In this document: in pieces, positions 27,574-35,943 of the stretch
Numbering within the stretch: the stretch's first letter is position 1
Layout: each line of letters opens with the position of its first letter
Assembly: GCA_965203985.1 (NCBI GenBank)
Contig: CBDBDS010000010.1
Location: 310,001-374,000 of the forward strand
Source of the DNA: Bin87 sp965203985
GTDB lineage: Bacteria > Chloroflexota > Dehalococcoidia > Lucifugimonadales > UBA3495
Direction of reading: 5' to 3'
DNA length: 64,000 nt
Position numbers and translations under genes: made by a program
The notes under the pieces: generated by a model
The model's input: only the letters and a program-made list of their open reading frames with translations
Database searches by the model: none
What the model was told of the DNA's origin: nothing

Positions 27574-28095
27574 TCAGGTTTGCTGCTCGTCCATGAGAGA
27601 GCGGAGCGCCGCCCATCTCGGATCGATTTCACGATTATAACAGTCGCACGATCCGTTGTTGCGGTCACGGCCGCACCGATCGCAGATGCCGACACAGTCG
27701 GGTCTGCACAGCGGTTTCAGCGGCAACGTGGCCAGTGTGGCCTGTCGGGTGGCTTCTGCCAAATCGAGGCTGTGGTCCGGGCTGATGTACAACGCCTCCC
27801 AGTCGTCGGGAAGCAAGACCCTGGCGCCCGTCTTCACGTCGATCTCCGGAAAAAATTCTTCGTCGAGTTCGATGCTCAACGTTCGGGAAAAGCCTTCCAG
27901 ACATCGTGAGCAGTCTTGCGGTACCCGCACGTCTAGCTGGGCCTGTACCCAGATCCCCTGGTGGGTTCGCACCATGTCCACCGAGCCCCGCACATGTACC
28001 ACCGGATGGTCGGCGTCGCAGATATCCTCCTCAATGTCGAAATTGCGGTGCGAACCGATTGCTTCTTTCAGCAGTTGCGCGACGTTGTACTTCAT
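27574..28095 (-). CDS. DUF177 (YceD-like) protein
   Basis: Protein of the YceD/DUF177 family, linked to 23S rRNA metabolism and almost always encoded before rpmF, as here. The 173 residues include the CSRCLEGF motif and the C-terminal cluster CRPDCVGICDRCG plus SCDC, giving a likely metal-binding site. The ATG at 28095 begins MKYNVAQLL, where homology starts; ATG 28122 nine codons upstream is possible. It is the first gene after a near-consensus promoter. Confidence 0.9.
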   Translation of the reverse strand: MKYNVAQLLKEAIGSHRNFDIEEDICDADHPVVHVRGSVDMVRTHQGIWVQAQLDVRVPQDCSRCLEGFSRTLSIELDEEFFPEIDVKTGARVLLPDDWEALYISPDHSLDLAEATRQATLATLPLKPLCRPDCVGICDRCGRDRNNGSCDCYNREIDPRWAALRSLMDEQQT

Positions 28096-28142
28096 GGCTC
28101 GAAACGACCTGAACACGCCCATGGTTCACAAGTTGACGCCAG

Positions 28143-28171
28143 ATTATAGGTTGGCTCTATCCGCGCTTCAA
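28143..28171 (-). promoter_or_regulatory. Sigma70-type promoter for the DUF177-rpmF-fabD-nusB-acpP run
   Basis: On the minus strand TTGAAG (28171-28166), a 17-bp spacer and a perfect TATAAT (28148-28143) stand about 50 bp before DUF177. Confidence 0.82.
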
Positions 28172-28262
28172 TAGAATCGCGAGTGGGTTTTGCTAGTTTT
28201 ATGAATTTTCAAACCTGGCCACCGGCGCTCCGTGTTGCGACCCGATAGGTCTCCAAAACTTG

Positions 28263-28670
28263 CTAGTCTGATGCGTGGGTATTGATGTAATCGATGATGT
28301 CGTTGGTGGAGGTGCCCGGTCCGAAAACTGCGGACACGCCTATGTCGGACAACGCTTCGCGATCTTCTTCCGGAACGATGCCGCCCAGCACCACCAGCAC
28401 GTCGTCCATTCCTTGTTCGCCCAATAGCCGCATGATTTCCGGAAGCAACTCCATGTGGGCTCCCGAAAGGATGCTCAACCCCAGAACCGACACGTCCTCC
28501 TGGGCGGCGGCCTGCACAACCATCCTTGGCGTCTGACGGATGCCCGTGTAGATAACCTCCATGCCGGCGTCCCGCAACGCCCGGGCAATCACTTTCGCCC
28601 CGCGGTCGTGTCCGTCCAATCCGGGCTTGGCGACGAGGACTCTGATGGGGTTGGCGCGTTGGGTGGTCAT
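28263..28670 (-). CDS. Methylmalonyl-CoA mutase, small (B12-binding) subunit
   Basis: A stand-alone cobalamin-binding domain of 135 residues that completes the mutase whose catalytic subunit is encoded at 14.5 kb. The base-off/His-on motif DGHDRG supplies the lower cobalt ligand His. The downstream LSILSGAH and VVLGGIVPEED segments match the Ser-x-Leu and Gly-Gly motifs. The ATG at 28670 begins just before the Rossmann-like core. The two subunits are 12 kb apart and on opposite strands, unlike the common adjacent layout. A small subunit for another acyl-CoA mutase is an alternative, but no second large subunit is in the window. Confidence 0.92.
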   Translation of the reverse strand: MTTQRANPIRVLVAKPGLDGHDRGAKVIARALRDAGMEVIYTGIRQTPRMVVQAAAQEDVSVLGLSILSGAHMELLPEIMRLLGEQGMDDVLVVLGGIVPEEDREALSDIGVSAVFGPGTSTNDIIDYINTHASD

Positions 28671-28941
28671 GCGGACGTTTCCCGATATGGATATGAACCG
28701 CGGGGCATCTGACGCGAATCCCGCCAAGGGCCAGGCAGTCGGGTAATTTTACTACAAATCTTGTCCCCCTCATCGCAACCCCGACACGGCGTTGAGATGC
28801 GTCGACGGATTCGGGCAATCGATTTCTCATCCGGGTGTCCGCTGCAACCAAACTTCCGGCAATACCGCGCTACCACGGCGCCTGGGGCGTGTCCCTGAGT
28901 TCCCGCGGCAATGTCCTGACGCGGGACCGCCACGTCGAACG
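28671..28941. other. Spacer before tRNA-Arg(TCT)
   Basis: Holds no recognised gene. The one structure is a perfect 7-bp inverted repeat, TCCCGCG (28901-28907) and CGCGGGA (28920-28926), with a 12-base loop and no T-run, just before the tRNA promoter. Confidence 0.45.
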
Positions 28942-28971
28942 TTGACAGCCCGGCGGGGCTCTTACTATCCT
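28942..28971 (+). promoter_or_regulatory. Sigma70-type promoter for tRNA-Arg(TCT)
   Basis: A perfect TTGACA (28942-28947), an 18-bp spacer and TATCCT (28966-28971) end 11 bp before the mature tRNA. Confidence 0.8.
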
Positions 28972-28982
28972 AATCTCGACGC

Positions 28983-29058
28983 GTCCCAGTAGCTCAGTGG
29001 ATAGAGCGGCTGCCTTCTAAGCAGCTGGCCGCGGGTTCGAATCCTGCCTGGGACGCCA
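28983..29058 (+). tRNA. tRNA-Arg (anticodon TCT)
   Basis: Acceptor GTCCCAG/CTGGGAC, anticodon stem GCTGC/GCAGC around loop CTTCTAA (anticodon TCT, reading AGA), T arm GCGGG-TTCGAAT-CCTGC, discriminator G and encoded CCA. It marks the left edge of the accessory island; no duplicated tRNA end (att site) was found on the right. Confidence 0.97.
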
Positions 29059-29238
29059 ATTCATGCTTTTTTGAGTGTGAATGTCGACGTGGCCAGTTAA
29101 TGTTTCTCACTTTTGGATTGGGTTGTACGGCCTTTCCGGCAAGAGCGGTGGCCGCGTTGCAATCCCGAGCCGCTGGTCGCGATTGGGTATGTCGCCGTCG
29201 CAATTGGCATATCGCGCGGTCTGCGTTGGTTTACGTGG

Positions 29239-30593
29239 TTAGCATTGGAGCAACTCTACCGCCAGGTTGCGCTGGGGCATGCCCTGCACCTCGGCCAGGA
29301 ACTCTTCCGACAGTACCGAGATGTCCGGCTTATCCAACCCCGCTGCGGCGAAGATGTCCAGCACGCCTTCCGACGCCACCGCACGGGAAACTATCTGTCG
29401 CACCGCCAGGTCCAAGTCCTCTTCCGGTCGAGCCTCGCCTGCCGCCCGCTTGCTCAACGCCGCCCGAACCGCCTGGAAGAAACCCACGTCGTCGCGGACG
29501 CGGAAGGTCTCTGCGTGCGGCACGGCCAAGGCAAAGGCCCAGGATAGTTCCCGCACTGCCGCCGAGCAACGTTCCTTGCCGTTTTCCTGGGCCGGGATGC
29601 GCTCCTGCGCTGCGGGAAGCAGTCGCAAACGTTCCGTCGGCGCTTCGGTCGTCCATTTCGACCAATCGAATCCATGAAACAGTGCGCAGTAGACTTCGTG
29701 CTTTTCCAGCATGACCGCCACCGCCTCTTCCTTGTCAACGGCCGTGCGCCCGGTGCCGCCGCTCTCCGTGTAGGTCACCAGTGCTTGCGGCAGGTCGTTG
29801 GCCAGACCCAGGTAGTCAAAGGCGGTGAAGTCCCGGACCAGAGCAAGGAAGCGTTCCGGGTAGCAAGCGCCTCAAGGAGAACTTGCAGTTCGGCCAGGCG
29901 GGCGTCCGCCAGGGTTTCGCCGGTGATGGTGCGCCAGGGCTTGAACCACTCCCGGCCGGCGGACAGGGCGCCGATGCGGGCCTCCAGTACGTCGGACGCT
30001 ATCAGCATCTCGTTCATTGAGAAGAGAGCGGGCAGTTCGGCCTGGTAAGTCTGGAGCTGCTGCCAGGCCGCCCAGATGGTGGCGTCCTCGTTGGCGGGGT
30101 TCTTCAGCTCGATGACGCCCAGGGGCAGACCGTTCAGGAACAACAGGATGTCCGGGCCGCGAGTGTTGCGGTTCCCGCCTACCACTTCGGTGACGGTGAG
30201 CTGGTTGACCGCCAGCCAGTCGTTGCTGGCCGGCTCGTCAAAGTCAATGACTTGGACTTGATCACCCCGGATACTACCGTCTCCGGCCCGGTACTCCACC
30301 GTCACGCCGTTGACCAGCATCCGGTGAAAGGCGCGGTTGCGGGCCTCCAGCGTTGCCCCTTCGGGTTGGGTCAACTTGCGCAAAGCATCGTCCAACGCAG
30401 CAGCAGGCAATTGCGGGTTGAGCCGATGCAGAGTGTCCCGCAGCCGACGCTCCAGCATGACTTGACCGTAGTCGTCACGCTCCGCATCGGGTGTGTCCGG
30501 AGCGATGTCAGGGCCGTAGTCTATCTGCCAGCCGATGGCGGCCAGCCATTCTAGGGCCACCGCTTCTGCATCAGCTTCGGTGAGAGTGGCCAT
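29239..30593 (-). pseudogene. hsdR: Type I restriction enzyme R subunit, remnant lacking the translocase
   Basis: An internally deleted hsdR. The first 225 codons encode the N-terminal nuclease domain with the PD-(D/E)XK motif (GVIELKNP). Near 29860 the frame shifts. The continuing frame reads RFLALVRDFTAFD and jumps at about 29815 into YLGLANDLPQALVTYTESGG, which belongs to the C-terminal region of HsdR. Roughly 500 codons, including all DEAD-box helicase motifs, are missing between these points. The C-terminal part (EEAVAVMLEKHEVYC to RNLAVELLQ) then stops early at 29239. Intact HsdR is about 1000 residues. It cannot restrict DNA in the normal way. It starts 9 bp after the preceding gene. 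Confidence 0.88.
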
Positions 30594-30602
30594 GGGGATT
30601 TC

Positions 30603-31730
30603 CTACTCATCCGGGACGACCAGCACGTTTCGGGGGTTTCGCAGTTCATACCCACGTCCCGAAGGGTGTATATCGCCCAACATACTGATGTCTGAGTGGT
30701 CTCGAAATGCGTTGATTACCATATCGTAAACCGACTGATGAAATTCGACGTTCATACGCAAAGTTCGGTCATCCCAGACTGACACTATCGTTGCCCGCCC
30801 GTCAAATTCGTGGGGTTCTCTGGCCAGTTGGACAATTTGAGCTATTATTTCCTCATCATGGGAAGGTTCGTTGCGATTAAAAGATTTCGACGCCTGTTGC
30901 AGGGTTTCGGCTGAATCAACTGTAAAATGGAAATGAGAATTAGGGATGTTGGCCGGCCTCACGGGAGCCCAATCCAAATCAATGGCAATTCCATGACCTT
31001 TCTTTGCTAGTTCTGAAACAGAGGCGCACAGATTGGCGCTAACCCCTTGATCTACCGATGTCTTGAAAGAGTCCAGCGTATTCTTGGCAATTGATTCTTG
31101 AATGGCGATTTCAGATTGGTTCAGAGCTTCGGCAAGTTTATAGGTGGCCAAGCGGGCGAACGGGATATAGTGCTCGTCCCCCATATCAGCTTGGCCGCCA
31201 ATCTCTACTGCCACCGGGGAATGCAGCGTTAGCGCATAGCCTTGACTGATAGGCAAAGGCTGAATTTTGTTCAGGAACCTCTCTACATTTGCGCTGGCTT
31301 TGCCGCGGTAGGCTGCTTGGGGCCTCTCAACTGCGCGCGCGCTGGCGGCCAGCATCTTGTACGCGTCGTTAAGCAGGGTTGCGCTCTGGCCCAAGGACAA
31401 CGGCTCCTTGGACAAACCGTTTGCTGAAATTACCCGAATCACGTCAGCCCCCGCGCCCCTCAGGTCAAAGAACACGTCCAGCTGCGAGCGTTCCTCCACC
31501 GCCGCCAGGACCGCGACAGCTTCTGCCATGCCTTCGGCGTATCCGCCTATGGTATCTCGGTTGGGAACTGGGATTTCCCAAGTCCGGCCACCGCTCTCTT
31601 TGGCGAAAATCGTTACCGGCCGTTCTCCCCACTGGCCTTCGTTGTTCCACTCGCGAGAAACAAGATAGGCCCGAAGGCTGACGAGGGAAAGGGAAGACAG
31701 GGCGGCCCGGTGGCGTATCTGAACAATCAT
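30603..31730 (-). CDS. Conserved hypothetical protein of a restriction-modification locus
   Basis: An intact 375-residue soluble protein whose family I cannot name. There is no signal peptide or membrane helix. The middle contains a helical stretch (LNDAYKMLAASARAVERPQAAY) and beta-rich N- and C-terminal thirds. GHGIAIDLDWAPVRPANIP and the closing ELRNPRNVLVV look like conserved blocks. It overlaps the upstream DUF4365-like gene by 4 bp (ATGA) and ends 9 bp before the hsdR remnant. The reading frame is undamaged while the surrounding hsd genes are broken, which suggests either recent decay of hsd or independent selection on this pair. An antiviral accessory role is a guess from position only. 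Confidence 0.75.
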   Translation of the reverse strand: MIVQIRHRAALSSLSLVSLRAYLVSREWNNEGQWGERPVTIFAKESGGRTWEIPVPNRDTIGGYAEGMAEAVAVLAAVEERSQLDVFFDLRGAGADVIRVISANGLSKEPLSLGQSATLLNDAYKMLAASARAVERPQAAYRGKASANVERFLNKIQPLPISQGYALTLHSPVAVEIGGQADMGDEHYIPFARLATYKLAEALNQSEIAIQESIAKNTLDSFKTSVDQGVSANLCASVSELAKKGHGIAIDLDWAPVRPANIPNSHFHFTVDSAETLQQASKSFNRNEPSHDEEIIAQIVQLAREPHEFDGRATIVSVWDDRTLRMNVEFHQSVYDMVINAFRDHSDISMLGDIHPSGRGYELRNPRNVLVVPDE

Positions 31731-32209
31731 AACGGACTCCCAGCCTCGGCTCTGCTCATCAGGGCGTCGAGTTGCGCCGGATCAAAGACGTTGGCAGTAG
31801 GTATTGGGACCGTGACGCTGGCAGTATTTGATCGCTCCGGCATACCCGACAAAGACAGCCAGTAAACGCTGCTGCGCAAGCACAACTCATCGTCGGTTTG
31901 CGACAGCCACGGTTCAGATTCACCCGGCATCAATGCGACAATCAAGAGGCGCGGCGTCCAACTGGCGATTCGGAGTTCTTCGGAGTTCTTGACCGGAAGC
32001 GGAAATCGCAAGTTGTCACCCTGTATCATATCCCGCGACGTGGACTTGGCCTGAAACTCGATCCGAGGCCGTCGTCCGAAACTGGCCATAAGGATACCGT
32101 CCACGCTGTCAACGTCCGGGTTCGGCCTGACCACCTGATAGCCAGCGTCAGTCGCAACTGCTCGGATAACGACCAGAGAACGCTGCTCCATTTGCAGATT
32201 AGGCGTCAT
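31727..32209 (-). CDS. DUF4365-like protein, probable PD-(D/E)XK nuclease fold
   Basis: A 160-residue protein. The pattern DSVDGILM (Asp37) followed by IEFQAKST (Glu51-x-Gln53-x-Lys55) matches the D...ExQxK variant of restriction-endonuclease-like folds, as found in DUF4365 proteins that occur in defence loci. It overlaps the next gene by 4 bp, and the two are very probably co-translated. It lies 17 bp after the broken hsdS. Whether it cuts DNA or RNA, and what it recognises, cannot be said. The family call is moderately sure. Confidence 0.68.
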   Translation of the reverse strand: MTPNLQMEQRSLVVIRAVATDAGYQVVRPNPDVDSVDGILMASFGRRPRIEFQAKSTSRDMIQGDNLRFPLPVKNSEELRIASWTPRLLIVALMPGESEPWLSQTDDELCLRSSVYWLSLSGMPERSNTASVTVPIPTANVFDPAQLDALMSRAEAGSPL

Positions 32210-32225
32210 CGCGTTGCAATCCCTT

Positions 32226-33399
32226 TTAGCTCCAGCCTAATCCTATACACAACTCCCCCGAAACCAGCCTCGGCAGCAGCGCATCGCGTATCGTCTCTAA
32301 TTCGCAAATCTCTCGGCCGTTGCTTCCTTGAGATGTTCTCTTTTGATGTGACCCATGGTCGTCGTTGTGCCCGCGGCGATAGATTGAAATCCCGGCAAGT
32401 GACTTTCGGTGCAGTGGAAGTAAAACCATTTCGGATATTCTTTGGATGTCACTTTGCATAGGTGCTGATTCAATGCAGCCGGCCCACCGCACCAGACTTT
32501 AACCAGCAGGCTACCCGACCATGAGAATATGACATCACCGTCATCAATGACGCAAGCGGGCGTTATATTGGCAGTAGCCCACTCGTTGCCATCGGCCTTG
32601 CCCGTTCTCAACTGATCGATCTTCACCACGGGCAGGCGTTCCTCACCCTCAGCGGGTCTGAATTTCTGCAAGGCAAGGCCATTTCTGTAACCGGCAATTT
32701 CATCCAGGGATCTCACCGCCCACCCCTCCGGTATCTCCCCAAGTTCCGAGTCCACCAGGCGGTCAGGGAACAGGTCCCACGGCTCTGGCGGCAGGTTGGG
32801 TTCAGGGCCCGCCATCTTGGCGCGCACCGGGTCGAAGTCCACGAACCACGACTGGAACAGGGCGCGGGCCATCTGCTCCAGCGTCTCGTTCATCCGCCGG
32901 TTCAGCTCAATCTTGTCGTCCAGCGCGCCCAGGATGCCGTCGATGGCGCGCTGCTCGGGCAGGGGTGGCAGAAAACAACTTCAATGCCATTCAATGCTGC
33001 GACGGGTACACGTTGGCGCCCGGAGGTTCCCGTCATCTAGCTGATTGCGTAGTTTCGCATCTCCGGCGACTGCGTGAGGTAATAGGCAAAATCGTTGTCG
33101 GTGACCTCGGGACGCCCGCGGATTACGATGAACTCCGTTGACCTGTGGCCGAAACTTGCGCCGTCAGCCGAGCGGTAGCGAGCTATCTTCCCGTTCTACA
33201 GACAAGGCGTAATTCGCGCCATCAACGTATCGCCGTCCTGGAAGCGCGAGCCGCCGCCGGAATAGCCGCGCCGGCTTTCAGCGTATGCCCACCGCGAGCC
33301 GGGGTTCACGGCGGCCATATCAACAAAAGGGTAATCCTCACCCCGTCGCAACTGGACCATGGGGTTGAGGATTACCGCATTGCTGAACGGTAAGATCAT
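32226..33399 (-). pseudogene. hsdS: Type I restriction-modification specificity subunit, inactivated
   Basis: The DNA-recognition subunit, recognisable across about 390 codons but broken. The start MILPFSNAVILNP leads into the first target-recognition domain (YPFVDMAAV). TAG codons interrupt it at 33196-33198 (in PCL-stop-NGKIARY) and 33037-33039 (in NYAIS-stop-MTG). A frameshift near 32970 follows, just before the central conserved LPPLPEQRAIDGIL. The second domain runs from MNETLEQMARALFQSWFVDF to about 32310, where another frameshift separates it from the terminal ETIRDALLPRLVSGEL. With four lesions it is a pseudogene, not a sequencing slip at one site. Confidence 0.88.
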
Positions 33400-33450
33400 A
33401 CTCGCTTGCCTCACCAACAATTCTACCCATCCTCAAATTTACAACGGCCA

Positions 33451-33867
33451 TCATTCCACTGGATTGTCGAAAGGGTTGATCACCCGAACTCCGGTAGGCT
33501 CAAAGTGGCGGACGTTTCGGGTGACCACGGTGAAGCCATGCACCAGGGCGGTAGCCGCGATGAGCAGGTCCGAGTTGGTATAACCCAGTTCGGCGTGCAA
33601 ATGGCCCCAGCGCCTGGCTGATGCCTCATCTAACGGGAGTATTCGGCTACCGAAGGATGTTCTGACGGATTCCAACCAGTCCTCCAGCCGCGCGGCAGAC
33701 CCCGCCTGGGTTCTGCGCTGCCGGGCGATGCCGTATTCGATCTCGCCAATCGTGATTACGCTGATATAGAGGTCATCGGGAGACTGACCGAGCAACCAAT
33801 GGGAGACTGCACGGTTCCGCTCGGGCCGCCGCTGCGCGGAGACCATGTTGGTATCCAGCAGGTACAT
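33451..33867 (-). CDS. PIN-domain toxin, VapC family
   Basis: A 138-residue PIN-domain ribonuclease, probably the toxin of a VapBC module that cuts RNA such as initiator tRNA or rRNA. Acidic metal-binding residues are visible: Asp5 (LLDTN), Glu42 (TIGEIEYG) and Asp100 (NSDLLIAAT), with the closing TRNVRHF segment. The ATG overlaps the antitoxin stop in TGATG, a one-base overlap typical of coupled toxin-antitoxin pairs. The frame is intact, in contrast to flanking hsdM and hsdS. Confidence 0.92.
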   Translation of the reverse strand: MYLLDTNMVSAQRRPERNRAVSHWLLGQSPDDLYISVITIGEIEYGIARQRRTQAGSAARLEDWLESVRTSFGSRILPLDEASARRWGHLHAELGYTNSDLLIAATALVHGFTVVTRNVRHFEPTGVRVINPFDNPVE

Positions 33868-34139
33868 CAGAAATCAATTTCCCTGGCCCGGAAGTCCTTG
33901 GTTCGGGGCGGCAGCTCGAAGGCATCATCATCGGTAGCTTTGGGAATGGCCAACAGGTGCTCGATAAAGTTAGGGGCGGCGGCTTTCTCCGCCTGGCAAA
34001 GCCGCTCGTACTCATCGACGGCTATAACCATCACGACCGGCTTGCCCCTGCGGGTAACTTTCTGGGGCTCCCCGGCAAGCGCGGCATCAACCACCGCGCT
34101 GAATCGATTCTTGGCGTCCTGCAATTGCCAGGTAGTCAT
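33867..34139 (-). CDS. Antitoxin, Phd/YefM-type
   Basis: A 90-residue antitoxin. The N-terminal half (MTTWQLQDAKNRFSAVVDAA, then VTRRGKPVVMVIAVDEYERL) is the Phd/YefM DNA-binding fold. The C-terminal half, with the acidic TDDDAFELPPRTKDFRAREI, would wrap the toxin. It precedes the PIN toxin and probably represses their shared promoter; no clear promoter was identified in the short gap before it. Confidence 0.9.
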   Translation of the reverse strand: MTTWQLQDAKNRFSAVVDAALAGEPQKVTRRGKPVVMVIAVDEYERLCQAEKAAAPNFIEHLLAIPKATDDDAFELPPRTKDFRAREIDF

Positions 34140-34215
34140 AGGAAACTCCGTCTAGTCTGTCTAGATGATTATAGCGCGCTCAAAAAGCGAGCCGTTAGCA
34201 GGTTAGCGGCCGTAC

Positions 34216-35626
34216 TCAGAACCCCAGCCGTTCCAGGTTAGCCGCAATCTCCGCGTCCAGCCGTTGCCCTTTGGCCTTCTGCTCGCGCTATTGGGCAGTT
34301 AGCCGGACCATCTTGTCCGTGAAGGGTTCGCCGTCGTCCGGCTGCGGCTCGGCGCCCGCTTAGCGGCCCGGAGTGAGGACGTGGCCGTGCCGGCGGATTT
34401 CATCCATAGACGCGGATTTGCAGAAGCCGGGAACATCGGCGTATTCGCCACCGCCACGCCAGGCATGATAGGCGTCAGCGATTCGTGAGATGTCTTCAAC
34501 GGACAGGTCCCGGTGGGTGCGGTCGGTCATGTGGCCCAGCTTGCGCGCGTCGATGAACAGCGTCTCGCCGGCGCGCGCATCATCGGCAACGCGCCCCCGG
34601 CGCAAAAACCACAGGCAGGCCGGTATCTGCGTGGAGCGGAACAGTTGCCCCGGCAGGGCGATGATGCAGTCCACCAAACCCGCCTCAACGATGTTCTTGC
34701 GTATCTCGCCCTCGCCCGAGCTGTTGGACGACATGGAGCTGTTGGCCAGCACGAAGCCGGCAATGCCCCGGGGCGCCAGGTGGTAGAGGAAGTGCTGCAC
34801 CCAGGCGAAGTTGGCGTTGCCCACGGGCGGGACGCCATACTCCCGCCGTCGGTCGTCCCGCAGCTGCTCGCCGCCCCAGTCCGAGACGTTGAAGGGCGGG
34901 TTGGCCAGGATGTAGTCGGCCCGTAGGTCGGTATGACGGCCGTTGTGGAAGCTGTCGCCGTAGGCAATCTGCCCCTCAATGCCCCGGATGGCCAGGTTCA
35001 TCTTGGCTGATCGCCAGGTAGTGTAGTTGGACTCCTGGCCGTAGATGGAAATGTCGCCCTTGATCCGCCCTCCGTTGCCGGTGGCGTGGGCGCGGATGAA
35101 ATCCACCGACTGCACAAACATACCCGAGGAGCCACAGCAGGGGTCATAGACCCGGTCCCGGTACTGTTCCAGCATCTCCACCAGCAGCCGCTCCTTGCCC
35201 AGCGCGTCCCTGCCGTACTCCTTGGGCAGCACATCCTTGAGCGCGGAGTTGTCCCGTTCCACCGCAATCATGGCGTCGTCCACCAGGCGGCCGATGGTGG
35301 GCTGACGGGCCTGGTTGCTCAGATGCTGCCACCGGGCCTCCGGCGGCACCCAGAAGATGGTCTGGGCGCGGTATTCGTCGGGATCCTCCGGGTCGGCGCC
35401 CTGGTCGCCTCACCTTCCAACTCGGCGCAGGCTTCCTCGAAAGCGTCCGAGATGTACTTGAGGAAGATCAGACCCAGGACGACGTGTTTGTACTCGGCGG
35501 CGTCCATGCTGCCCGCAGCGCGTCGGCCATGCGCCAGACCTCGGACTCGTAACTTGCGGAGGCGTCGCCGCTGCCCGATTTGGCTCTTGCTCTGGAATTG
35601 GTACGTCTTTGCCGCGCCGTCGTCAT
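34216..35626 (-). pseudogene. hsdM: Type I restriction-modification methyltransferase subunit, inactivated
   Basis: The DNA adenine methyltransferase subunit. It starts MTTARQRRTN and frameshifts near 35515 (before SMDAAEYKHVVLGLIFLKYI) and again near 35405 (before PPEARWQHLSNQAR). An intact run then covers the AdoMet motif (YDPCCGSSGMF) and the catalytic NPPF (ILANPPFNVSDW). TAA at 34360-34362 stops it after HVLTPGR, and a TAG at 34288-34290 interrupts the remaining conserved tail that ends NLERLGF. The methyltransferase core might still be translated from an internal start, but the N-terminal helical domain needed for assembly would be absent. Confidence 0.88.
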
Positions 35627-35792
35627 CGTGCTTCGCCCCTGCTTTCGCTTGCAACCATTTACGATTCCTCGCTGCTGACCGCGCCTTGATGTTCGAGGGT
35701 ACGGTTCAAGGATATGTGCCTGGACTCCCTTGGTCAAACGCACCGGCGGCTCACGTGTACCCAGTTTGTCATTGCGACCCCCTCCTGCCCCT

Positions 35793-35866
35793 GTCATTGC
35801 GAGCGCAGCGCGGCAATCCCGTCACCCCCATCGCGGTCATTGCGAGCGCAGCGCGGCAATCTCGTC
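35793..35866 (+). repeat. Two tandem copies of the GTCATTGCGAGCG repeat
   Basis: GTCATTGCGAGCGCAGCGCG followed by GCAATC(C/T)CGTC occurs at 35793-35823 and 35836-35866, with a truncated GTCATTGCGA at 35768. The same family is at 13.9 kb and 39.2 kb. Position is the spacer upstream of the broken hsdM. Confidence 0.8.
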
Positions 35867-35880
35867 GTCCTGGCGCCCAC

Positions 35881-35937
35881 GCACCAACCAACCCAATCCC
35901 GCCCAATCATAAAATCCCGCAAATCCTGCTTCAGACA
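35881..35937. repeat. Degenerate copy of the CCAACCCAATCC..AAATCCTG repeat
   Basis: ACCAACCAACCCAATCC, then AAATCCTGCTTCAGAC, parallels the right arm of the hairpin repeat at 60.4 kb (ATCAACCAACCCAATCC, then AAATCCTGATTCTGAC). Only one arm is present here. Confidence 0.5.
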
Positions 35938-35943
35938 TCCCCC

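Noticed and set aside
35768..35866. CRISPR-like array of GTCATTGCGAGCG repeats
   Set aside because: Only two full copies with a 12-bp gap, repeats are palindromic elements found elsewhere singly, and no cas genes are present.
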